From a virus, in the IMG/VR virus record IMGVR_UViG_3300003886_000011, positions 1-43,984 of that record: a stretch of 43,984 nt of DNA; one strand, written 5' to 3'. Below, in pieces: positions 7,573 through 15,775 of the stretch. Position 1 is the first letter of the stretch, and each line of letters opens with the position of its first letter. A program made the position numbers and the translations under genes. The notes beneath the pieces are model-generated. The model was given only the letters and a program-made list of their open reading frames with translations. It did not search any database and was not told where the DNA came from.

Positions 7573-8328
7573 ATGGGACGTAATGGGTATAGATATTGGA
7601 GCATACAGCTCTTTGATGAACGTAAAGGTTTGAAGATTAACGATGATTCTGGTGTCGCTAATATTCTGACAGATGGTAGTCCGGTTGAGATTGCCCTCTA
7701 TTCAGATGAGGTAGGTACTAGCGCTTCAAATCCTCTCACCTTTACGGATGGACATGTAAAGTTTTGGACGGCTGATTCGGTAACATCTGTTGATATTTCG
7801 ATTCTCACGGCAGCTGGAGAGGCGATATTCATCAGTGGGCAGTCCGCAGCAGAGTTTAGGATCAACGTCGACACGCAGAAAAGGGAGCAGACGTTGATAA
7901 TTCCCTTTGCTGCTTCTACAGCTGAGACAGATACTGGGTTTAATCTTCCTGCGAATCTCATGCTCAAGGAATGTTATGTAAGGGTTACTGCTTTGGATGT
8001 AAGCGAGACTATTGATGTTGGTCTTCTTTCTACTGAAACGGGTGGCGATGCTAATGGCCTCCTTGCTGCTATTTCTGTAAATGCCTTAGGTACGATCCAG
8101 CCTGTGGTAGTTACTAATGGTAGTAATGAGGCTTACATATCTTCCTTTGTTGGCGGAGCTCTTATGTACGCAGGTAGGGTAGGTACTGATCTTGACCAGG
8201 ACAATGGCATGGCCGGGTCTCTTGGTTATGTTACTGATGGAACAGCGGCCAGTATAACTCATACTGGATCAGCGGGCAGCGATACGGCGGCAGGATATAT
8301 AATCCTGGAGTATATTAAACTTACATAG
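7573..8328 (+). CDS. probable capsid decoration protein
   Basis: A 251-residue, beta-rich, Gly/Ala/Thr-rich protein following the capsid gene, with GGAGGT upstream. There are no catalytic motifs. Its composition and position are those of capsid decoration or head-fibre proteins that stabilise the shell; this is inferred from context. It ends in TAG, and the next reading frame continues in phase without a stop for the 120 bases up to the next gene. Confidence 0.6.
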   Translation: MGRNGYRYWSIQLFDERKGLKINDDSGVANILTDGSPVEIALYSDEVGTSASNPLTFTDGHVKFWTADSVTSVDISILTAAGEAIFISGQSAAEFRINVDTQKREQTLIIPFAASTAETDTGFNLPANLMLKECYVRVTALDVSETIDVGLLSTETGGDANGLLAAISVNALGTIQPVVVTNGSNEAYISSFVGGALMYAGRVGTDLDQDNGMAGSLGYVTDGTAASITHTGSAGSDTAAGYIILEYIKLT

Positions 8329-8329
8329 T

Positions 8330-8358
8330 TGTCAAAATCCAACGGTTGGATTTTGTCA
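8330..8358. promoter_or_regulatory. 29-base dyad element, copy 2
   Basis: The most symmetrical copy: TGTCAA-aa-TCCAAC, central G, then GTTGGA-tt-TTGTCA. It begins 1 base after the TAG of the decoration gene and lies ahead of the adaptor gene. The right flank TTGTCATTTATG nearly matches that of copy 3. Operator or protein-binding site; the one-base centre and lack of a T run argue against an intrinsic terminator. Confidence 0.7.
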
Positions 8359-8372
8359 TTTATGTCAAACTT

Positions 8373-8429
8373 AGATGGGGAGGGCTACTTAATAGCTAGA
8401 AAAAGCTTATTTGGTAGTCTTTCCCATCT
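8373..8429 (+). ncRNA. long structured RNA hairpin in the intergenic leader
   Basis: Bases 8373-8389 pair with 8413-8429 as a continuous 17-pair helix. It consists of AGATGGG with CCCATCT, then GAG with TTT (G-U, A-U, G-U), then GGCTACT with GGTAGTC (two more G-U pairs). After one mismatch the helix continues with ATAGCT against AGC(T)TAT and closes on an AGAAAA loop. Because the G-U pairs become A-C mismatches on the other strand, the structure is expected in the rightward transcript. It ends 19 bases before the adaptor ATG. Likely roles are RNase processing, mRNA stability or translation control. Confidence 0.65.
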
Positions 8430-8448
8430 CCCTCACGGGGAAATTGAT

Positions 8449-9096
8449 ATGAATTTTCAGCAGTTAAAAGATCAAGTTGTTAACATGGTAGGTAAGGATT
8501 TAGAGCATAGTATTGAATATTTTATCCAATCAGGCCAGTTGGCGCTTGAGCGGGAATTGAGACTAAGCGCAATGTTGGATCATCACGCTGTTCTCACTTT
8601 AGCATCTGGTGTTAATAGTATTACATTATCGTCTAATTTTATAGAACTAAAATATATATGTATAGTTGATGGAACTACTAGATATTTTTTAAAAGAGCAA
8701 GAATCTGATCTTTCTATGCTTGAGAGTAATCGTAATCATAGAGAAGATACAACGAATACAGGAAGGCCTACTAGATATAGAATATTAAAATCTGATAATA
8801 TATTAGAGTTTAATCGTTATACAGACAAAGCATATAAACACGAGGCCGCTGAATATCATCACCTATCGGAATTAACAAATCCATCAGATACAAACTGGTG
8901 GACAACCAATGCTTATGATGTTCTACTCTTTGCGGCTTTGGTTGAATCAATTCCATTTCTCGACATGACAGTTAAAGAATCCAGAGGTGTGAGAGCTTGG
9001 GTAAGTATTTTAAGTAAGAAAATAGAGGATCTTAGAGTTGCGGATAGTAGAGAAAAATTAAGCGGCGGTCGTAAACGCACGAGGTATGTAGACTAA
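8449..9096 (+). CDS. head-tail adaptor protein (SU10-adaptor-like)
   Basis: A 215-residue protein with an N-terminal helical segment (MNFQQLKDQVVNMVGKD), a beta-rich middle and a C-terminal helical region, resembling the phage adaptor family that joins portal and tail. I start at the ATG at 8449 behind ACGGGGA. The in-phase region upstream, back to 8329, holds the dyad and hairpin and has no protein-like composition. It ends where the next gene begins (1-base overlap, TAATG). Confidence 0.65.
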   Translation: MNFQQLKDQVVNMVGKDLEHSIEYFIQSGQLALERELRLSAMLDHHAVLTLASGVNSITLSSNFIELKYICIVDGTTRYFLKEQESDLSMLESNRNHREDTTNTGRPTRYRILKSDNILEFNRYTDKAYKHEAAEYHHLSELTNPSDTNWWTTNAYDVLLFAALVESIPFLDMTVKESRGVRAWVSILSKKIEDLRVADSREKLSGGRKRTRYVD

Positions 9097-9959
9097 TGGC
9101 AATTCCAACAGCACCAACGGCGACCACATTGGTTACGGAATCGTATAAAAGAGCTAAGATACCATCTCCCGGCGCAGCTGAGATAACTAGGGCCGAGGAT
9201 TTTCTCCTTATCGAGATTTTAAAAATCATAGCCCAAGCTCAAAATTGGCGTGTATTGGAGGAGACATCTGTTGCTATTACTCAAGCTTATGTTCCTCGAT
9301 ATTCCCTACCTGCTGATTTCAACAAAGCTATTGAAGGGACATTGTTTAAAACAAGTTATAGTGGAACAGCTCAAGCCGGTTCTGCATCAACCATGACCCT
9401 AGCTTCTGGTGAAACCATTACACAAGTGTTAGCTCAGGGAGGTATATTAATCCCAACCAGTGGAGCTGCTAAAGGTGAGTTTAGAAGGATAACCAGCTAT
9501 GACACAGGAACAAAAATTGCAACTATTACGCCCGATTTCACTAATACACCAGGTGCTGATGATTATATGATAGTATCGTCTATGGACGATGAAATAGACC
9601 TTCCTTATAGTAGAACCGCTAAGTTGAGAATGTATTCAACCCCGAGCACGCCTAAAAGAATTGATCTTTATAATGATGAGTTGTATCTAGATCCTACACC
9701 AGACGCAGGCCCTTATGCAATGCAGATTAGACATCAATTAGATATCGCACAGATTGATGTAACTTCTAGCAGGATGACAACTATATATACAGCATGGGAG
9801 CCTTTATTAGTTCAGGGTGTATTGGCTTTAATCTACCAATCAAGAGATGATGATCGTTATGATAAGGCATTTGAGAAATTTAAAGAACTTCTTCAACTAA
9901 CCATGCTTAGTAATGAGCAAACAAGCCCCGTAACGGAGGACGATGGAAGTGGAAAATAA
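9096..9959 (+). CDS. head-completion or tail adaptor protein
   Basis: A 287-residue protein with a helical N-terminus (residues 10-50), a Thr/Ser-rich beta middle and a helical C-terminus. It resembles proteins that complete the head-tail junction (P22 gp4 position), but I see no decisive motif. The ATG overlaps the preceding TAA. It overlaps the XhlA-like gene by 17 bases. Confidence 0.55.
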   Translation: MAIPTAPTATTLVTESYKRAKIPSPGAAEITRAEDFLLIEILKIIAQAQNWRVLEETSVAITQAYVPRYSLPADFNKAIEGTLFKTSYSGTAQAGSASTMTLASGETITQVLAQGGILIPTSGAAKGEFRRITSYDTGTKIATITPDFTNTPGADDYMIVSSMDDEIDLPYSRTAKLRMYSTPSTPKRIDLYNDELYLDPTPDAGPYAMQIRHQLDIAQIDVTSSRMTTIYTAWEPLLVQGVLALIYQSRDDDRYDKAFEKFKELLQLTMLSNEQTSPVTEDDGSGK

Positions 9960-10158
9960 GAAGGTTTATGATAATCGGGATATGCTGTTGGGGCGGATCG
10001 ATGAGAGAACAGCAGAAATCCCTGAGATGCGTAAAGATATTAAGGATCTTCACGGGCGTATGAAAGTAGTGGAGGTAAAGTCAGGGTTATATGGTATGAT
10101 CGGAGCGGGAATTTTTATAATTGGGATGAAAATTAAAACATTTTTCGGGGTGAGTTGA
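9943..10158 (+). CDS. XhlA-like lysis-associated membrane protein
   Basis: A 71-residue protein with an N-terminal coiled coil (DERTAEIPEMRKDIKDLHGR) and one C-terminal membrane helix (LYGMIGAGIFIIGM). This is the plan of XhlA/haemolysin-type proteins that accompany phage holins and endolysins. It lies immediately ahead of the endolysin, with the TGATG overlap of coupled translation. Confidence 0.75.
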   Translation: MEVENKKVYDNRDMLLGRIDERTAEIPEMRKDIKDLHGRMKVVEVKSGLYGMIGAGIFIIGMKIKTFFGVS

Positions 10159-10568
10159 TGCCAAGTTTTGGAAGAAAGTCTAGTGAGAATCTAAATCAAT
10201 GCCATCCGGATTTACGGAGGCTGTTTCAGGAAGTTGTGGTTAAGATGGATTGCTCAATTACCTGTGGGATTAGGAGGAGGGAAGATCAAGAGAAGGCTTT
10301 TGATGCAGGTAAGAGTTCAAAACGTTGGCCTGATTCAAAACATAATGTTGAGATTGAAAGTGAATTGAGTATGGCAGTTGATGCTCCGCCTTATCCAATT
10401 AATTGGAATGACCTACCTAGATTCTACATGTTCGTTGGTTATGTTAAAAGAGTTGCTGATGAGTTGGGGGTAAGAATAAGATGCGGAGCTGATTGGGATA
10501 TGGATGGTTATACGGAGGATCAGAGATTCCACGACCTGCCGCATTTTGAATTGATGGAGGGAGAGTAA
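10158..10568 (+). CDS. endolysin, M15-type peptidase
   Basis: A 136-residue zinc peptidase that should cut the peptide cross-links of peptidoglycan (L-alanyl-D-glutamate or D,D-endopeptidase type). The metal-site pattern is visible: H62 in DSKHN, D75 in MAVDAPP, and a late DLPHFEL with H129. I use the ATG at 10158 rather than a TTG one codon earlier. No signal peptide, so export needs the neighbouring holin. Confidence 0.85.
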   Translation: MPSFGRKSSENLNQCHPDLRRLFQEVVVKMDCSITCGIRRREDQEKAFDAGKSSKRWPDSKHNVEIESELSMAVDAPPYPINWNDLPRFYMFVGYVKRVADELGVRIRCGADWDMDGYTEDQRFHDLPHFELMEGE

Positions 10569-10966
10569 TGTTAATAGGCGGAGCTATTGTAGGTTTATTG
10601 AAATCGGGCATTGATGGTATCAGGGAGAACTTTGAAGGTAAGAGAAAGATTAAACAAGCTATAGTAGAGAATAAGATTAAACTGGCTCAATCAGAACAGT
10701 CCTATAACCAAGATTGGGAAATGAGACAACTCGATAATGCAGGGTGGAAGGATGATGTTTTGTTTTATGCTTTTATCGCTATGTTTATCTGGACTGGATT
10801 TTATCCCGAAGCGGCGAAAGAGTTCTATGCTAATATAGAAATAATGCCGCCATTGTTTGTTAAGGTTTTTCTCTGGTTGATAGCTTCTGTGTTGGGGGTT
10901 AAGAAAATTGGCGAGTACGCTCCGGGGTTAATTAAGGGAATTAAGGGAGCTTTTAAAAAGGGTTAG
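10568..10966 (+). CDS. holin, three-helix type
   Basis: A 132-residue protein with an amphipathic or hydrophobic N-terminus, a charged linker and two strong C-terminal membrane helices (VLFYAFIAMFIWTGF and VKVFLWLIASVLGV), ending in a basic tail. Length and topology match the GTA/3TM class of phage holins. It follows the endolysin with an ATG-TAA overlap. Confidence 0.8.
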   Translation: MLIGGAIVGLLKSGIDGIRENFEGKRKIKQAIVENKIKLAQSEQSYNQDWEMRQLDNAGWKDDVLFYAFIAMFIWTGFYPEAAKEFYANIEIMPPLFVKVFLWLIASVLGVKKIGEYAPGLIKGIKGAFKKG

Positions 10967-10976
10967 GAGGTAGGGA

Positions 10977-11231
10977 ATGGCTATTGTTGTGAATACGGTA
11001 TCAGTTTCAATAAGTGGTAATGTGGCGACCTTGCTTGCCAACATCACGATAGACGCATACCCGGCGCAGGACTTTTCAGTTAGTATCCATGCTGATGCGA
11101 AAGGTAAGAAAGATGAACTTGGTAGAAAGATGAAAAAATTAGTAATAGCAGAACAGGCCAGATTAAATAAAGAGTCTACAGTACAATCGGTTATATCAGC
11201 AACCGATCTACAAACATATCTTAACGCTTGA
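10977..11231 (+). CDS. small virion-region hypothetical protein
   Basis: An 84-residue protein with a beta-rich N-terminal half (VNTVSVSISGNVATLLANI) and a basic helical C-terminal half. It follows the holin after a strong AGGAGG. No known motif. It may be a small structural protein, as the following genes are. Confidence 0.55.
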   Translation: MAIVVNTVSVSISGNVATLLANITIDAYPAQDFSVSIHADAKGKKDELGRKMKKLVIAEQARLNKESTVQSVISATDLQTYLNA

Positions 11232-11239
11232 GGTGATAC

Positions 11240-11638
11240 ATGGCTACAATAAATAGAGTATGGACAGCATTGGCTTGGATTATAGGAAGCGCGTCTACCT
11301 GGACAACTTTAAGTGGTACAACTGAGGTTTATTCTTCCGATATTGACCTTGCCACGAACGGGTACGATATTATTGATATCTGGCCTGAAGTCAATTTTGA
11401 TGCTACGCCTACGGACGATGTGGATGTGAAATTACATTCCTCAAATGACAGCGGCACTACTTGGGATGACACGCCTTTCTATACTATGAGGATTGATAAA
11501 GGGACAGATCCAAACCAGATTTTAATTCATTTAAAAGATCCTCCGAGTTACATAAGAGCGGGTATGGTACAGACAGGTTCAACGGATTCCCATGATGTTA
11601 AAATGTCATGGAGTGCCGCAAGGTGGACTAGCGCGTGA
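11240..11638 (+). CDS. beta-rich virion-associated protein
   Basis: A 132-residue Thr/Asp/Ser-rich protein with alternating strand pattern and a conserved-looking YDIIDIWPEVNFDATPTDDV. Likely a small structural protein or carbohydrate-binding jelly-roll domain of the tail, inferred from composition and position between lysis and fibre genes. It overlaps the next gene by 4 bases (GTGA). Confidence 0.5.
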   Translation: MATINRVWTALAWIIGSASTWTTLSGTTEVYSSDIDLATNGYDIIDIWPEVNFDATPTDDVDVKLHSSNDSGTTWDDTPFYTMRIDKGTDPNQILIHLKDPPSYIRAGMVQTGSTDSHDVKMSWSAARWTSA

Positions 11639-12828
11639 TAAGTAAGCCAACAAGAGGTTCATTAATTAATAAGACGCATCAGTTATCTCCTGATGTTTTG
11701 TGTCTGCCTTTTAATGATTTGTCTGGTGATTCACTTTATGACCTGACTGGCAATCTTCGTCACGGTGCTATTAACGGTTCGCTTACATGGAGAGACGGGC
11801 TTACTTTTAATGGCAATGAGGCCAACTTTGTAGCCGTTCCAAACATGGCGGCGTTCTTTGCTAACGCAACTGAATTTACAATAATCACTGAAACAATATG
11901 GGGTTCTTCTACGGCAGATGAGACTATCTTTGATATGTCGGATATTGTTGGGTTATCATGGTATAAGAACTCTTTAATTCTATTCGGTGATGATGTAGGA
12001 GGCTCAGGAGATGATATAGTGAGTTTATTTGTCGGTGTTGATGCTACTATTTACCGTCTCGAATCAGCGGCAGGAGTAAAGGCAGCGGGGGCTAAAACTC
12101 ACATTGTCATTACATACAAAGCACCTACGATAAGGATGTATATTAACGGCATTGAGGATGCAAATAGCCCAGTAACAGGGCCGAGCACAATAGACAGCGG
12201 TCTTATAGACAATGCGTGGATAGGTAAAAGTCATGCAGCATCTGGTGGTCAAAAACCTCATCAAGGTAGTATTAATTATTTATACGCTAATAGTAGGATG
12301 TATACAGCGGCGGAAGCATTTCAAAGTTATATAGACCCACACAGTTTTTTAGATACAGGTTTTAACCCTGCGATATTTGGCGGATTGGCTAGCGGAGCAA
12401 CTACATATCAAGATTCATTAGCTTTAGCTCAAATACACAAAGAGAATTTTAATTCTAGGATCTATATAAACCATTCATTATCTTTATCAAATCTACACGG
12501 ACAAGGTTTAAACACAGCGGTTACATTACCAACTTCGCTTGTTGTATCATTATCATTAGCAATATCAGAGTTATCAACCCAAACAATGGTTGAGTTATTT
12601 AATCTCAATATAGTTAATACCATAAGCAATACACCGAGATTAAAATTTAATGTTAATTTTCCTCTCAATACAATAATGATCTTTAGTTGGATAACAGAGA
12701 TTGACACACCGTCATTGTGGGTCAACGTATTGGGCGTAACGGCGGTAACTTGGAAAGACATAACGACACAGTCTGGCGATTGGATAGACATAGCAGGACA
12801 AGGAGGATCATGGAAAACGCTACCATAG
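11635..12828 (+). CDS. tail fibre-like protein with LamG/ConA-type domain
   Basis: A 397-residue protein starting at GTG inside the previous stop. Residues about 20-230 resemble a laminin-G/concanavalin A-like glucanase fold (LYDLTGNLRHGAINGSLTW, then LTFNG...VAVPN). This fold is common in phage receptor-binding proteins that bind surface sugars. Residues 250-397 are a different, Leu/Ser/Asn-rich region. The sharp change in composition suggests a mosaic receptor-binding protein. Confidence 0.65.
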   Translation: MISKPTRGSLINKTHQLSPDVLCLPFNDLSGDSLYDLTGNLRHGAINGSLTWRDGLTFNGNEANFVAVPNMAAFFANATEFTIITETIWGSSTADETIFDMSDIVGLSWYKNSLILFGDDVGGSGDDIVSLFVGVDATIYRLESAAGVKAAGAKTHIVITYKAPTIRMYINGIEDANSPVTGPSTIDSGLIDNAWIGKSHAASGGQKPHQGSINYLYANSRMYTAAEAFQSYIDPHSFLDTGFNPAIFGGLASGATTYQDSLALAQIHKENFNSRIYINHSLSLSNLHGQGLNTAVTLPTSLVVSLSLAISELSTQTMVELFNLNIVNTISNTPRLKFNVNFPLNTIMIFSWITEIDTPSLWVNVLGVTAVTWKDITTQSGDWIDIAGQGGSWKTLP

Positions 12829-13073
12829 AGATTGCAAAAGGTTTGGTTGGTCAGTTGATAGATCAATATAAAGAAGGTATAATGAAAACACGAGAACTTA
12901 CGCCACCGGATGAAACCGTTGATGTTGCTGTTATGATTATATTTAAAAAGAATGAAGCTGTGGATGTTAAGTTACAATACAGGAAGAAGATGAAGAATAT
13001 TCATCATGATATGGCTAAAGATATGTTTACCGGTGTAACAAATAGACTTTTGGAGGCTTGTAATGAAAAGTAA
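12810..13073 (+). CDS. 87-residue hypothetical protein
   Basis: I start at the ATG at 12810 (MENATIEIAKG), directly behind AGGAGG, rather than at an out-of-context ATG 93 bases upstream that lies inside the previous gene. Helical N-terminus, short beta middle, helical basic C-terminus. No motif. It overlaps the flanking genes by 19 and 11 bases. Confidence 0.6.
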   Translation: MENATIEIAKGLVGQLIDQYKEGIMKTRELTPPDETVDVAVMIIFKKNEAVDVKLQYRKKMKNIHHDMAKDMFTGVTNRLLEACNEK

Positions 13074-13608
13074 TACTGGGCATGGATTGAAGATACAGAG
13101 TAATATTAAAGCTATTGTTAATCAGCACGGAAAGGATAATATAAAGATAGGTCATGTGTTTAATTTCCGTTGTTTTAGGGACGGGAAGGAGATTTGGAGG
13201 GAGAAGTTTGAGAATCTTGTCGTTAACGTAGGGCTTAATTATGCTCTTGAGGCGGCTTATACGGCATCTAGTATGACCTTATACTGTGGATTGAAAGGTG
13301 CAGGCACGGTAGTTGCTGGAGATGTTCTTAGCTCCCATCCTAATTGGAGCGAGATAACCAATTTTTCAGAATCTGGCCGTCCTCAATTAACTTTTGGATC
13401 TGTCGCTAGTCAATCGGTAACAGCCGGAGGTGTGACATTTAGTATAACAGCAACAACCGCAGTTGCTGGAGCATTAGTCGCAGGGAATATAACAAAAGGT
13501 GGAGTTACAGGAACACTTGTGGGAGCTGGAGATTTCTCTGCAACTAGGAATGTACTTGATGGAGATACAATAGTAGTTACGGTTTCAGCTACAGCATCAG
13601 CATCATAG
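13063..13608 (+). CDS. virion structural protein
   Basis: A 181-residue protein. The N-terminal pattern FNFRCFRDGKEIWREKFENL followed by VVNVGLNYALEAAY recurs in many phage structural proteins of unknown role. The C-terminal third is a low-complexity Gly/Val/Ala/Thr beta region typical of fibre or decoration modules. It lies between the fibre-like and nozzle-like genes. Confidence 0.6.
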   Translation: MKSNTGHGLKIQSNIKAIVNQHGKDNIKIGHVFNFRCFRDGKEIWREKFENLVVNVGLNYALEAAYTASSMTLYCGLKGAGTVVAGDVLSSHPNWSEITNFSESGRPQLTFGSVASQSVTAGGVTFSITATTAVAGALVAGNITKGGVTGTLVGAGDFSATRNVLDGDTIVVTVSATASAS

Positions 13609-13616
13609 GGGCTAAT

Positions 13617-15446
13617 ATGATACGGAATATAGAAAGATTGGATGTACCGTCACCAATAATAGGGTTTAATGATACGGATGATGAACTTAATCTTCCTCCT
13701 AATGTGTTAGTGTCGGTGTTTAATATGGAATTTGATCGTGGCGGCGTTGTAACTAGACCGGGTTATAGTGATTATGTGGTCAGCGGTATGCCAGCTTCTG
13801 AGAATGTAACAGGCCTTGTGTCGTACAAGAAAGCAGACGCTAATTTAAAACTAGTAGCAGCGACTGATACAACATGGCAAGTTGAGGGAGTAACTGGAGT
13901 TTTCTCATCTATTATAACAGGATTAACTAGTGGAGCATTATGGGATTTTACAACCATTGTTGACTTTCTTATAGGTACGGATGCGGTTAATGGGATATAT
14001 AAATATACTGGTAGCGGGAATGCGAAATTGCTTAAAGTTGTTCAACCAACCACAGTGCCGAGCGTAGTTATTGGAGCATCGGGAAGTCTGTCCGGGGCTT
14101 ATAAATATCAATATACATATATATCAAGCAAAGGAGCGGAGACAAATGGTAGCGGAGCTAGTGCTGGCATTACTCCTTCAAGCCAGAAAGTTGATTTATC
14201 TAATATTACGGTGGGTGATACTGATGTAGCTAAGAGAAGGATATATAGAACTGAGGCTGGCGGTAGTGTTTATTATTTACTAGATACGATTAATGATAAC
14301 TCAACGACTACGTATACGGATGATATAACTGATGTGAACCTAGGTACGGATGTTATACCTTTTATAAATATGATTCCTCCTGCGTTGAGCAAGTTTCCAA
14401 TGGTTTATAAGGAATTTTTATTTCTTGTCGATCCAGTCTACCCTGATAGATTATATCATTCTCATCAATCATTTCCTGAGATATTCTATACAACGGAAGG
14501 AATTGGTTATTATCTCAAGATTGGATTGAATGATGGTCAGTATATTATAGGATTATATGCTTTAAGAGATACATTTTATGTATTTAAAGAGAGATCAACA
14601 TGGCCGATTCTTGGTAGTAATCCAGATGATTTTAGAACAACAACAGAACCGGTTAATAAATCTATTGGATTATACCACAGGTCAATAGCGTTTCTCGATG
14701 CTGGTGCAGGTGATGTTATGGTAGGATTAGGTAAGGATGGATTCTATTCTTTCGATGGTTATGTTTATAAAAATCTAGGGATACAGAAAAAGGTTGGGAT
14801 TGATATATCAGCATTTATCGCCGGACTGGATAAGGATCAATTACACAGAGCTACTGGTTGGCACGATGTGGCTAAACATCAATATCGTTGCTTCGTCAGA
14901 CAGGCTGGTGTAGCTTATAATAATCGTGAACTTGTTTGGGATTATAAACAAAACGCTATAACTGTATTTGACCGAGCGGGCAATGCTATAACCTCATGGA
15001 ATGGTGTTACATTGTTTGGTTCAGCCTTGGGAGATAGTAAGATTCATAGCATTGGTGGTAATAATGATGATGGAACTGCTATTACTTATAACGCCGAATG
15101 GCCTTGGTGGAATGTGGGAGGGAATTTTGATGTAAACTTCGAACATCTTGTAGTAACCGCTACACAGAATGGAGATTATAGCCCAACGGTTACTGTCTAC
15201 GTTGACGGATCAACCACTGCTAAAACATTAACCTTGGATGGCGGAGTTACATGGGCGAGCGTTGCATGGGGAACAAGCGGGAGTACTTATTTTACAAAAG
15301 TTCCTTTAAGAACTACCGATACTAACGGTCTTAACCTAAGAGGCAGGGTTTTTAAAATGGCTTATTCTCATAATGTGCTTAACGAAATATCAAAAATAGT
15401 TAGTGTTGATCTTTACTTTCAACCTACGAAGGATTTTAAAGTATGA
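13617..15446 (+). CDS. tail nozzle/stabilisation protein (P22 gp10-like)
   Basis: A 609-residue beta-rich protein. Several segments (VTGLVSYKKADANLKLVAAT, YIIGLYALRDTFYVFKE) look like blades of the beta-propeller found in podovirus nozzle proteins, which extend the portal channel. Residues about 155-235 resemble an Ig/FN3-like insert. The size and place before the fibre and ejection genes agree. No enzymatic motif. Confidence 0.65.
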   Translation: MIRNIERLDVPSPIIGFNDTDDELNLPPNVLVSVFNMEFDRGGVVTRPGYSDYVVSGMPASENVTGLVSYKKADANLKLVAATDTTWQVEGVTGVFSSIITGLTSGALWDFTTIVDFLIGTDAVNGIYKYTGSGNAKLLKVVQPTTVPSVVIGASGSLSGAYKYQYTYISSKGAETNGSGASAGITPSSQKVDLSNITVGDTDVAKRRIYRTEAGGSVYYLLDTINDNSTTTYTDDITDVNLGTDVIPFINMIPPALSKFPMVYKEFLFLVDPVYPDRLYHSHQSFPEIFYTTEGIGYYLKIGLNDGQYIIGLYALRDTFYVFKERSTWPILGSNPDDFRTTTEPVNKSIGLYHRSIAFLDAGAGDVMVGLGKDGFYSFDGYVYKNLGIQKKVGIDISAFIAGLDKDQLHRATGWHDVAKHQYRCFVRQAGVAYNNRELVWDYKQNAITVFDRAGNAITSWNGVTLFGSALGDSKIHSIGGNNDDGTAITYNAEWPWWNVGGNFDVNFEHLVVTATQNGDYSPTVTVYVDGSTTAKTLTLDGGVTWASVAWGTSGSTYFTKVPLRTTDTNGLNLRGRVFKMAYSHNVLNEISKIVSVDLYFQPTKDFKV

Positions 15447-15775
15447 GTCATATGATTGATCCAAGGCTGCTAACGGCCTTTGATGAAGCAAATTTAGTTA
15501 AACTTATTGACATCCTTCGGGAGCATAGGGAAGGGTTGGAGGATAAGAATGCTTTTGAATATTGGGAGAGGATTGAGGTAACTACGGATGCTGTAGCTAA
15601 CACTGAATTTCTGGTTACATTATCTAATCTCAACAGAACACCTGCTTATTATATTGTAATTAAGAAAGATAAAGCTGTGGATGTATATACTGGAAGTACA
15701 GCGTGGTCTAAGAATAAATTATATCTTAAAGCTACGGTGGCTTCTGCAAATATAACCCTACTGGTGGTGAGTTAA
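15443..15775 (+). CDS. small virion protein
   Basis: A 110-residue protein with a helical N-terminus (residues 5-45) and a beta-rich C-terminus (YYIVIKKDKAVDVYTG). It overlaps both neighbours (ATGA and TAATG), so it is translated in register with the nozzle and fibre genes. Probably a small tail component; no family recognised. Confidence 0.6.
   Translation: MSHMIDPRLLTAFDEANLVKLIDILREHREGLEDKNAFEYWERIEVTTDAVANTEFLVTLSNLNRTPAYYIVIKKDKAVDVYTGSTAWSKNKLYLKATVASANITLLVVS

Noticed and set aside
8330-8358. Dyad copies as intrinsic terminators
   Set aside because: The palindrome has a one-base centre, no stable loop and no T run, and copies occur inside an operon without a break in gene order.
8329-8448. 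Adaptor protein starting at the TTG at 8329
   Set aside because: The segment holds the dyad and hairpin, has no ribosome-binding site, and a good ATG with a binding site exists at 8449.
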